Of a DNA stretch of 64,000 nucleotides, positions 8,840 to 15,811 are shown one piece after another. The stretch spans positions 186,001 through 250,000 of the forward strand of contig NZ_QCXX01000008.1 in assembly GCF_003071065.1 (NCBI RefSeq), written 5' to 3'. The notes below the pieces were generated by a model. The model saw nothing but the letters and a program-made list of their open reading frames with translations. It had not been told where the DNA came from and searched no databases. The translations under genes and the position numbers were made by a program. Each line of letters starts with the position of its first letter. The stretch's first letter is position 1. Origin of the DNA: Sphingobacterium athyrii (GTDB lineage: Bacteria > Bacteroidota > Bacteroidia > Sphingobacteriales > Sphingobacteriaceae).

Positions 8840-11281
8840 ATGCCTTATATCCTCCGTTATCTCTTAAGTCTCCTTTGGGTCTGTACTTTATTTTCGAGCC
8901 AGGCCCAAAAAACAAATCATATCAAAGGACAGACGGTGGGCGAAGATAAACAGGCCATTCCTTATGTAAGTATTTTGCTTTATCGCGTCAAAGATGGCAC
9001 CCTAGCTAGTACGGCAGCCTCAGATAGTACCGGAAATTTCAGGTTCACTAACTTAAAAGCCGGCACCTATTTTATTAAAGTCAAAAGTCTTACACACCAG
9101 GATACTTTCAGTCCTCACTTCAGGCTGGAGGAACATTTTGACGAATATGATCTTGGCAAGATCCTCTTATTACAAAACAATGCTTATCTCGCAGAGGTAG
9201 TCGTCGAAAGAAAAAAACAATTTATCGAACAGCAACAGGACAAGCTGGTTTTCAATATTGAAAACTCAACGCTCGCGGACGGCAACAACGGACTGGAATT
9301 ACTCAGCAAGATTCCGGGCGTCGCGGTCGACGAAAGTGGCTCGCTAAGTATTAAAGGTAAATCTGGAGCGACGGTCATGATCAATGGAAAAATTACATAC
9401 CTGTCTGCCGATCAATTGGCCAATCTCCTGCGAAGCACCTCCTCAATGGATATCAATAAAATCGAGGTTATGTCCAATCCAAATGCAAAACAGGACGCCG
9501 CTGGATCCGCAGGTATCATCAACATTGTATTAAAGAAAGGACTCAAACAGGGGTTTAATGGTTCCGTATCAGCTAATGCCGGTGCCGGTAGAGGAGCACA
9601 TCTTGGCGGAAGTTTAAACCTCAATTACCGTACAGAAAAAATTAATGTATTTGGAATTTATAATCAGTATTTCCAGAATCTGGAATACTATAACTCGCTT
9701 ACACGTTATTTTTATACCGACCGCGGATCCGATCCTGATTCTTATTCGCAGCAGGAAAACACCATTCAGCCCAAACTCCGATCTAATAATTTTAGAGTCG
9801 GCATGGACTACAGCATAAATTCCAAACAGACGATAGGCTTCTTAATTAACGGAGGATTTGGAAAATATCCGAAGTACGAACCCACCACGAATAGTCTCAG
9901 GAATTTTAATACCGATAATTTAATATCGGCATCCACTACCGTCACCGAAGGCAAGGAGCGCTGGCGAGATATGCTGTACAACTTCAATTATAATTTAAAG
10001 CTTAATGATAAAGGTCATGAACTAAAACTAGATCTTGATTTCGTTGACCATTATTCAAAAATGGATCAGCAGCTGAATACGGCATATCACAATGTGGGAC
10101 CTTCAACATCGCTTGCAAATTCCTCAAGAATCGGTGATATCCCCTCAGACAATCAGGTTTATGTTGCCAAACTGGATTATACACTTCCGCTTCCAAAGGA
10201 GTACAAACTCGAAGCTGGCTGGAAGAGCAGTGATGTGCGCACTGAAAACGATCTACATTATGATACATTACAAAATGATCAATATGTTCCGGATCTGGGC
10301 ACAAGTAATCACTTTATCTACAAAGAGACTATCCATGCGGGCTATGTAAATCTTTCAAAAAGCTGGCATAAGTTTTCAACGCAATTAGGCATTCGGGGAG
10401 AATACACCCGTACACGTAGTCATCAGATCACATTGAACGAACAATTTGAAAGATCCTATTTCAAATTATTCCCGGCAGCGTTTTTAACTTATACAGCCAA
10501 TGACAATCATAAAGTACAGACCAGTTACAGCTATCGCGTGCAAAGGCCTTCATTTTGGGATTTAAATCCATTCAGGGTATACACAGATCCTTTTTCCTAT
10601 GCTGAGGGAAATTCGAACTTAAACCCGGCCTATGAACACTCCTTTGAATTAGCTTATACTTACGCAAGCAAATATGTCTTAACGCTGAATTATGCACAGC
10701 GGTCAAATGTTGTCAACGGAATATTGGGAAGAGATCCGCTTAACCCATATATTACTTTTGAAAGGCCCGAAAATATAGGCTCTTTTAAAAATTATGGTAT
10801 CTCTTTTATTGCCCCGACCCAATTGACCAGTTGGTGGTCGGCAACACATTTTGCAAACTATTATCGGAATGAATATGAATTACCACAAGAAGATGAACTG
10901 ATCATTCGCAAAGGCAATACGTTAAGTCTAAACAGTCAAAATTCATTCAAATTGCCCGAGGGCTGGTCTATTGAACTGGGAGGCAATTATGTATCAGGCT
11001 TAACGGTAGGGATCAGTCATATCAAAAGCTATGGACAGGTATATTCCGGCATTCAAAAAAATCTCCTCAATAAAAAAGCGACGCTGAAATTAGTCGTTAA
11101 CGATATTTTCAGAACTAACAATCGACGATATGAAACTATCTCGCCAACCATAAGGCTCATCGGTAGGTCTAATCCAGACAGTAGAACTGCCATCCTGTCT
11201 TTCAGCTACCGTTTCGGTGGTTCTCAGAACGCCACAGCACAGCGCGCTACGGGTTCTGAAGACATAAAAAGTCGACTCTAA
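8840..11281 (+). CDS. Outer-membrane beta-barrel / TonB-dependent receptor family protein
   Basis: 813 aa. Signal peptide about 1-22 (FSSQAQ); carboxypeptidase-regulatory-like domain about 27-115; degenerate plug about 140-230 (GLELLSKIPGVAVDESG, VMINGKITYLSADQL, IEVMSNPNAKQDAAGSAGII); large barrel to the C-terminus. It belongs to the Bacteroidota OMP beta-barrel family related to TonB receptors. It is the last gene of the iron-uptake-type operon, only 10 bp after the PepSY gene, so it probably handles a related ligand or works with the PepSY protein. There is no obvious terminator after it; the next gene has its own promoter. Confidence 0.83.
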   Translation: MPYILRYLLSLLWVCTLFSSQAQKTNHIKGQTVGEDKQAIPYVSILLYRVKDGTLASTAASDSTGNFRFTNLKAGTYFIKVKSLTHQDTFSPHFRLEEHFDEYDLGKILLLQNNAYLAEVVVERKKQFIEQQQDKLVFNIENSTLADGNNGLELLSKIPGVAVDESGSLSIKGKSGATVMINGKITYLSADQLANLLRSTSSMDINKIEVMSNPNAKQDAAGSAGIINIVLKKGLKQGFNGSVSANAGAGRGAHLGGSLNLNYRTEKINVFGIYNQYFQNLEYYNSLTRYFYTDRGSDPDSYSQQENTIQPKLRSNNFRVGMDYSINSKQTIGFLINGGFGKYPKYEPTTNSLRNFNTDNLISASTTVTEGKERWRDMLYNFNYNLKLNDKGHELKLDLDFVDHYSKMDQQLNTAYHNVGPSTSLANSSRIGDIPSDNQVYVAKLDYTLPLPKEYKLEAGWKSSDVRTENDLHYDTLQNDQYVPDLGTSNHFIYKETIHAGYVNLSKSWHKFSTQLGIRGEYTRTRSHQITLNEQFERSYFKLFPAAFLTYTANDNHKVQTSYSYRVQRPSFWDLNPFRVYTDPFSYAEGNSNLNPAYEHSFELAYTYASKYVLTLNYAQRSNVVNGILGRDPLNPYITFERPENIGSFKNYGISFIAPTQLTSWWSATHFANYYRNEYELPQEDELIIRKGNTLSLNSQNSFKLPEGWSIELGGNYVSGLTVGISHIKSYGQVYSGIQKNLLNKKATLKLVVNDIFRTNNRRYETISPTIRLIGRSNPDSRTAILSFSYRFGGSQNATAQRATGSEDIKSRL

Positions 11282-11290
11282 ACTCATGAC

Positions 11291-11302
11291 AGTTAGCTAA
11301 CT
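11291..11302. promoter_or_regulatory. 12-bp perfect palindrome AGTTAGCTAACT in the dusB promoter
   Basis: Perfect palindrome ending 21 bp before the dusB -7 box, where a -33 element would be expected. It could be an operator or a chance palindrome. Confidence 0.25.
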
Positions 11303-11323
11303 TTATACTAATACCAAATTTTG

Positions 11324-11331
11324 TACCTTTG
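11324..11331 (+). promoter_or_regulatory. -7 box (TACCTTTG) for dusB
   Basis: Exact TAnnTTTG match, 16 nt before the ATG at 11348. A TTG-initiated longer reading frame would start inside this promoter, so the ATG at 11348 is preferred. Confidence 0.6.
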
Positions 11332-11347
11332 TAAAAAATTATTGAAG

Positions 11348-12343
11348 ATGTCGGTCAAGATTGGTGAAAATATTGATTTGGGTGAATTCCCTTTGTTACT
11401 AGCTCCAATGGAGGATGTAAGCGACCCGCCGTTTCGCTATGTATGCAAACAGAATGGTGTTGATTTAATGTATACTGAATTTATTTCTTCAGAGGGACTA
11501 ATCCGTGATGCAGCTAAATCTGTTCAAAAGCTCGATATTTTTGAATATGAACGGCCTATCGGTATCCAGATATTCGGTGGAGATATTGAAAGTATGCGTC
11601 AATCAGCTGAAATCTGCACAAAAGCAAATCCAAATCTCATCGATATCAATTACGGTTGTCCAGTTAAAAAAGTGGTCTGTAAGGGAGCCGGTTCTTCCCT
11701 ATTGCAAGACATTGATAAAATGGTTGCAATGACCAAAGCTGTTGTTGAAGCAACTCATCTCCCCGTGACAGTAAAAACACGGCTTGGCTGGGATGATAAT
11801 ACCAAAAATGTATACGAAGTAGCTGAACGGTTGCAAGACGTCGGTATCAAAGCATTAGCGATACATGGCCGGACCCGTGCGCAATTGTACAAAGGTCAGG
11901 CTGATTGGTCTATGATCCGTGACATCAAACGCAATCCGCGCATTCAGATTCCAATTTTTGGTAACGGTGATGTGGATTCAGTCGAAAAAGCAGCGGCCTG
12001 GAGACAGGAATACGAAGTGGATGGCATTATGATCGGCCGTGCGGCTATTGGTTACCCTTGGATCTTTAGAGAAATCAAGCATTTCTTCCATACAGGCGAG
12101 CGCTTGGAGGGGCCTACAATTGCCGAACGCGTTGAGGTTTGTAGAACACACTTAAACAAATCCATTGAATGGAAAGGTGATAAATTAGGGATCTTTGAAA
12201 TGCGGAGACATTACGCAAATTATTTCAAAGGAATTCCAAATTTCAAAGAATATAGGATGAAACTTGTTAGTCTTCAAAATCAAGCAGATATACTTGAAGT
12301 TCTTGATGAGATTGAACATTCGTTCATGCCTGAATTCATCTAA
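11348..12343 (+). CDS. dusB: tRNA-dihydrouridine synthase (DusB-type)
   Basis: FMN-dependent enzyme that reduces uridines in the tRNA D-loop to dihydrouridine. It is 331 aa from the ATG. The TIM barrel starts with LLLAPMEDVSDPPFR; the catalytic Cys lies in NYGCPVKKV; GAGSSLL and VTVKTRLGWDD follow; the FMN phosphate site GNGDVDS and GIMIGRAAIG come later, followed by a C-terminal helical RNA-binding domain (residues about 240-331). Start chosen because the upstream TTG overlaps the -7 box at 11324. It stands alone, followed by a strong terminator shared with the convergent flippase gene. Confidence 0.93.
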   Translation: MSVKIGENIDLGEFPLLLAPMEDVSDPPFRYVCKQNGVDLMYTEFISSEGLIRDAAKSVQKLDIFEYERPIGIQIFGGDIESMRQSAEICTKANPNLIDINYGCPVKKVVCKGAGSSLLQDIDKMVAMTKAVVEATHLPVTVKTRLGWDDNTKNVYEVAERLQDVGIKALAIHGRTRAQLYKGQADWSMIRDIKRNPRIQIPIFGNGDVDSVEKAAAWRQEYEVDGIMIGRAAIGYPWIFREIKHFFHTGERLEGPTIAERVEVCRTHLNKSIEWKGDKLGIFEMRRHYANYFKGIPNFKEYRMKLVSLQNQADILEVLDEIEHSFMPEFI

Positions 12344-12348
12344 AAAAT

Positions 12349-12386
12349 AACAAAGGCGATAACCTAACAGTTACCGCCTTTGTTTT
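12349..12386. terminator. Bidirectional terminator between dusB and flippase
   Basis: Stem of 15 bp (AACAAAGGCGATAAC against GTTACCGCCTTTGTT, one mismatch) with a 6-nt loop, flanked by A-rich and T-rich runs. It lies between two convergent genes. Confidence 0.85.
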
Positions 12387-12395
12387 AATATGAAA

Positions 12396-13898
12396 TTATC
12401 TTCTTCGTATTAATTTCATCAGCGCATTCTTTTCAAGGAAAAAAGTAACACCGAGCAGCAGCAATAACATAGCGTTTCCTATCCAAATATTACTATGGAA
12501 AACTTGAAAGCTCAACCACGAAATCAACAGCCCTGCTCCGAGATAGACAGCGATCTTGATCATCTTATAGGGTATGGGGTAATACTTCTGGCCCCAGTAA
12601 AGTGAAAAAGCGATCATGACTAGATATACTACTGTTGTTGATAAAACAGCCCCAACATAGGAATAAGTTGGGATAAGCCACACATTGAGCATAATTGTAA
12701 TTAGCGCCCCTATTCCCGAAATGTAAATAGCATAACGTGTATGATCAGTCAATTTATACCAAATCGATAGATTCATATATATTCCAAGTAGCACATAATT
12801 GAATAAAAGAATGGGGACAATTTTAAGTCCAGTCCAGTATGTTGCGACCTCTTTTTCATTACCTTCAATAAAATACTTCAGCCAATCCAAATTCACTGTC
12901 AAGCCGACCATTGCGATAACCATAAGGATAACAAAATACTCCATGATTAGGGCATAGGTTTTCGATGCGTTCTGGTTTTTTGAATATGAAAAGAAGAACG
13001 GTTCGGCCCCTAATCTAAAAGCTGTCACAAATAAGCTTAGGAATACAGACAATTTAGCAACCGCGCCATATATACCCAACTCATCTTTCCCCGCCTTTCC
13101 AGGTATCAATTTTAGAAAGAACATTTTGTCTAGATTCTCGTTAATAATAAATGAAATATTGGCGACTAGAATTGGGAAGCTATACTTTAACATTTCATTC
13201 ATTAATTTTCTATCTAGACTAAATCGGAAAGTTAACAATTCAGGGAGCAATAGGATTAGTGTGACAATACTTGCGAAAAGATTGGAGATAAAGACATAAC
13301 CGATCCAACCCTCTTTGAACCATGTGCCAGCAAAATCCGCCCAAAATGTATACTTATGTACCCAATCCGGCAAGAACAAAATAAAAAATAGATTTGAAAT
13401 CACGGTAATACCGATATTAACAAATTTCAATGCACTGTATTTATAAGGTCTGCCTTCTGCCCGTAGCTTTGTAAACGGGACAACGGCCAGCGCATCCGCA
13501 ACAAGGATAAAAGCAAAATACTTAATGTACTGTTCATATAGATCCACTTCACCCCCATCCGCAAACCATGAAGCGATAGGTCTTGTGAAAACAAATACAG
13601 ACAACAATAATACTCCTGAGGTAAATAAAGTAATAAAGAAACTATTATTGTAAACTTTATTCTTATTCTGTGGTTCAACTTTCTGTAAATACCGGAAATA
13701 AGTTGTTTCCATTCCAAATGCTAGAATAGCATTCAGCATGGACATCCATGCATAAAAATTAGAATAAATTCCATAGACCGCTGCATCCTTAAATTTACGG
13801 AGATAGAGCGGGGTCATCAGGAAACCTATCATTCTTGAAACGATAGTAGTCACACCATAAATAACGGTATCGCTGAGAAATTTCTTAATTGTCGACAC
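12396..13898 (-). CDS. Wzx-type polysaccharide/lipid flippase (MOP superfamily)
   Basis: 500-aa integral membrane protein with about 14 hydrophobic helices, starting with FLSDTVIYGVTTIVSRMIGF, typical of the polysaccharide transport (RfbX/Wzx) family. It would flip lipid-linked sugar units across the inner membrane for surface polysaccharide assembly. A short basic tail (KLIRRR) ends the protein. It begins 6 bp after the acylphosphatase stop and shares its promoter. No glycosyltransferases are adjacent, so its specific polymer cannot be inferred. Confidence 0.85.
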   Translation of the reverse strand: MSTIKKFLSDTVIYGVTTIVSRMIGFLMTPLYLRKFKDAAVYGIYSNFYAWMSMLNAILAFGMETTYFRYLQKVEPQNKNKVYNNSFFITLFTSGVLLLSVFVFTRPIASWFADGGEVDLYEQYIKYFAFILVADALAVVPFTKLRAEGRPYKYSALKFVNIGITVISNLFFILFLPDWVHKYTFWADFAGTWFKEGWIGYVFISNLFASIVTLILLLPELLTFRFSLDRKLMNEMLKYSFPILVANISFIINENLDKMFFLKLIPGKAGKDELGIYGAVAKLSVFLSLFVTAFRLGAEPFFFSYSKNQNASKTYALIMEYFVILMVIAMVGLTVNLDWLKYFIEGNEKEVATYWTGLKIVPILLFNYVLLGIYMNLSIWYKLTDHTRYAIYISGIGALITIMLNVWLIPTYSYVGAVLSTTVVYLVMIAFSLYWGQKYYPIPYKMIKIAVYLGAGLLISWLSFQVFHSNIWIGNAMLLLLLGVTFFLEKNALMKLIRRR

Positions 13899-13904
13899 TG
13901 GGCT

Positions 13905-14186
13905 TTAGGATTGAACTCTTTTAATCACTTCAAAATTAGAAAAGCCTTTCAGTTCGCCTTCCGTAACTTCAACAGCTTCAACATTTGCATCCTCTGGACC
14001 TTCCTGGCAGAAGTCCAACAATGAATCAAGGGCAAAATCGTCCCCCTCGGCCTCCATGTAGACAGACCCATCCTTTTGATTGAGCACAAAGCCTTTCACA
14101 CCGACCTGATCCGCAACAGCTTTGGCCGTCAATCGAAAAAAGACTCCTTGTACTTTACCTCTTATTGAAATATTCAAATGTTTCAT
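13905..14186 (-). CDS. acyP: Acylphosphatase
   Basis: 93-aa hydrolase of carboxyl-phosphate bonds (acyl phosphates such as 1,3-bisphosphoglycerate). The signature phosphate-binding loop GKVQGVFFR with its catalytic Arg (residues 10-18) and the catalytic Asn in VKGFVLNQKDGSV are present. Full family length. The ATG at 14186 is only 5 nt after an exact -7 box, suggesting a leaderless mRNA. First gene of a two-gene unit with the flippase 6 bp downstream. Confidence 0.93.
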   Translation of the reverse strand: MKHLNISIRGKVQGVFFRLTAKAVADQVGVKGFVLNQKDGSVYMEAEGDDFALDSLLDFCQEGPEDANVEAVEVTEGELKGFSNFEVIKRVQS

Positions 14187-14191
14187 AAGAG

Positions 14192-14199
14192 CAAAAGTA
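14192..14199 (-). promoter_or_regulatory. -7 box (TACTTTTG) of the acyP-flippase unit
   Basis: Exact TAnnTTTG on the minus strand with only 5 nt between the box and the acyP ATG. The predicted transcription start lies within a few bases of the ATG. Confidence 0.55.
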
Positions 14200-14223
14200 C
14201 AGAAGTTTTTGTGGAATTAAATA

Positions 14224-15399
14224 CTACGCTAAACGTTTGACTTTAACTTTATCTGTTAAACGCAAGTTTTCCATACCCTCAAGCAGGACAATCCCCGGTT
14301 TTTTGCCGATTTCCAAAGATCCATATTCATCCTCAATATTCAATGCAACAGCTCCGTTGATTGTTGCCCATTGGATTGTTTGCAAGAAATCCAAATCTTC
14401 GAAATGTTCATGCAATACCTTCAGTTCTTCCAATACCGAAAGTGTATCATTCGACGCTAGGCTATCCGTACCAATCACTAACCGTTGTCCCGCGTTTATA
14501 AAGTTTTGAACCTTAGGCAGGTTCCCTTCAATATATAAATTTGCTTTTGGGCACAGGCACCATACAACATCCCGGTCCATTCGTTCTACAAAATCCAGAT
14601 CTTTTAATGAAGTATAGGTATTATGGACCAACAACAACTTATTCGGATAAGGTAAGTAAGGTAAGTAAGACTGGATGGAGTTTCGGGCTTGCGCTTTAAT
14701 AGAATCCGCATTCTTTCCGATACTCTTATAGAAATCCAGAAATTCACCTGTTTTGTATCTAAACAATTTATTCTCTTCGTCACTCTCCTGATTATGAATA
14801 CTAATGATATTAGTCTCAGGCACCGATTTTTTAAATTTCTTAAAAAGAACTTTCGAACACGAATAAGGTGCATGTGGCGTAATAGACACATGGCCATTTC
14901 TAAATTCTTGTGTTAAAGACTTGGCTTCTTTAAGTTTAAAATCAGCTTCTTCAGGTTCAACCCCAATGACCTCCACAAAGGTATGATAAAGTATTTTTGA
15001 ATCTTCCTTCAGTTTAGAAGAATTGTCCGTATTTGCATGGTCTCCCACCACTACGATCCCATTTTCATACATCTCTTTATCCGCTTTCGACATCGCATCA
15101 TCCATTTTCTTCATAGATGCACTACGTGAAGTCATGACTTGGCTAAGGAAATTGGGAAGACCGGTACCTTTAGCGACCACGCCTTTCATATGTGACAATT
15201 CAAGATGGCAATGGGCATTGATAAAACCCGGAATAATTACTCCCTCATACCGCTCGATTTTGACTTTATCAGTCTGTGTGAATGAAGTAGGGTCATAGAT
15301 GCCTTGAATTACCCCCTCCTCGTCTACCGCTACAATACCATCTTTTATAGGCATTGAGGTAATCGGTAGAATATAATTTGCGCTTAAATACTTTAACAT
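14224..15399 (-). CDS. Amidohydrolase family protein (ATZ/TRZ-like metal-dependent deaminase)
   Basis: 391-aa metal-dependent hydrolase of the cytosine-deaminase/ATZ-TRZ type. The first metal pair is in GFINAHCHLELSH (residues about 58-70). Further ligands are His in ITPHAPYSCS, His in SIHNQESDEE and Asp in GTDSLASND. The composite beta domain at both termini is typical of this superfamily. Substrate cannot be read from sequence; aminodeoxyfutalosine, adenosine-type or guanine deaminases are possible. GGAG lies 6 nt before the ATG, one of very few Shine-Dalgarno-like sites in the window. A short coding repeat (YLPYLPYP) near residue 245 comes from a local DNA duplication. Confidence 0.85.
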   Translation of the reverse strand: MLKYLSANYILPITSMPIKDGIVAVDEEGVIQGIYDPTSFTQTDKVKIERYEGVIIPGFINAHCHLELSHMKGVVAKGTGLPNFLSQVMTSRSASMKKMDDAMSKADKEMYENGIVVVGDHANTDNSSKLKEDSKILYHTFVEVIGVEPEEADFKLKEAKSLTQEFRNGHVSITPHAPYSCSKVLFKKFKKSVPETNIISIHNQESDEENKLFRYKTGEFLDFYKSIGKNADSIKAQARNSIQSYLPYLPYPNKLLLVHNTYTSLKDLDFVERMDRDVVWCLCPKANLYIEGNLPKVQNFINAGQRLVIGTDSLASNDTLSVLEELKVLHEHFEDLDFLQTIQWATINGAVALNIEDEYGSLEIGKKPGIVLLEGMENLRLTDKVKVKRLA

Positions 15400-15641
15400 T
15401 TTATCTCCTCACTCTCAAATTAATAACTAAAAATTTTTGACCGAATATAAATACATACTAACAGTAGAAAATTCTATACCAAGGTACCTAAAAAGAACAA
15501 CAAACACCAAAAACAAGCCTAAACGTAAAATTTTAAACCAAAAGGAAATTATTGCATATTTTACAAAAAGTCTACTTTTTGTAAAAAACACCATCTTTAT
15601 ATATCATTCCGATTTTAATTTATATATTCGCAACGTCGATT
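15400..15641. other. Intergenic region upstream of the TPP riboswitch
   Basis: About 240 bp of very AT-rich DNA between the amidohydrolase start and the riboswitch. It contains the inverted repeat at 15559-15586 and presumably the promoter of the riboswitch transcript. TATATTCG at 15623-15630 is one base off the -7 consensus. A 68-codon open frame here has no coding character. Confidence 0.5.
15559..15586. repeat. Perfect 12-bp inverted repeat upstream of the TPP riboswitch
   Basis: TTTTACAAAAAG, a 4-nt loop TCTA, then CTTTTTGTAAAA. Too AT-rich for a strong terminator; it could be an operator, a weak terminator or a replication/transcription pause structure. It lies about 55 bp upstream of the riboswitch. 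Confidence 0.5.
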
Positions 15642-15741
15642 AGGGGTGCCTTGTTTTGTCAGAAACACAAATAAAGGCTGAGATCATACCCAACAGATTA
15701 AGTTCTGTGCACCTGATCCAGGTAATGCTGGCGGAGGGAGA
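15642..15741 (+). ncRNA. TPP riboswitch (THI element)
   Basis: The conserved core is readable in order: GGGGTGCC, GGCTGAGA followed by TACCC, then ACCTGATCCAGGTAATGCTGG and GGAGGGAG, with a variable P3 arm between the first two blocks. These match the thiamine-pyrophosphate aptamer consensus. It lies about 70 nt upstream of a TonB receptor gene, so TPP should repress that receptor. Confidence 0.93.
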
Positions 15742-15745
15742 GGTT

Positions 15746-15793
15746 AGTTAAATAAAACGGTCATGGTGACCCCTTGCCATGATTTGTTTAACT
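15746..15793 (+). promoter_or_regulatory. Candidate expression-platform hairpin of the TPP riboswitch
   Basis: AGTTAAATAAAACGGTCATGG can pair with CCATGATTTGTTTAACT with an internal bulge, around a loop containing TGACCCCTT. It falls between the aptamer and the receptor ATG. No long T run follows, so whether it terminates transcription or occludes translation is unclear. Confidence 0.45.
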
Positions 15794-15811
15794 TAAACAA
15801 AATACATCAAC

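Noticed and set aside
14651..14669. Tandem GGTAAGTAA-type repeat inside the amidohydrolase gene
   Set aside because: In-frame coding repeat (YLPYLP) without sign of a regulatory role.
15437..15643. 68-codon open frame upstream of the TPP riboswitch
   Set aside because: Very AT-rich, overlaps the start of the riboswitch and has no recognisable protein features or promoter.
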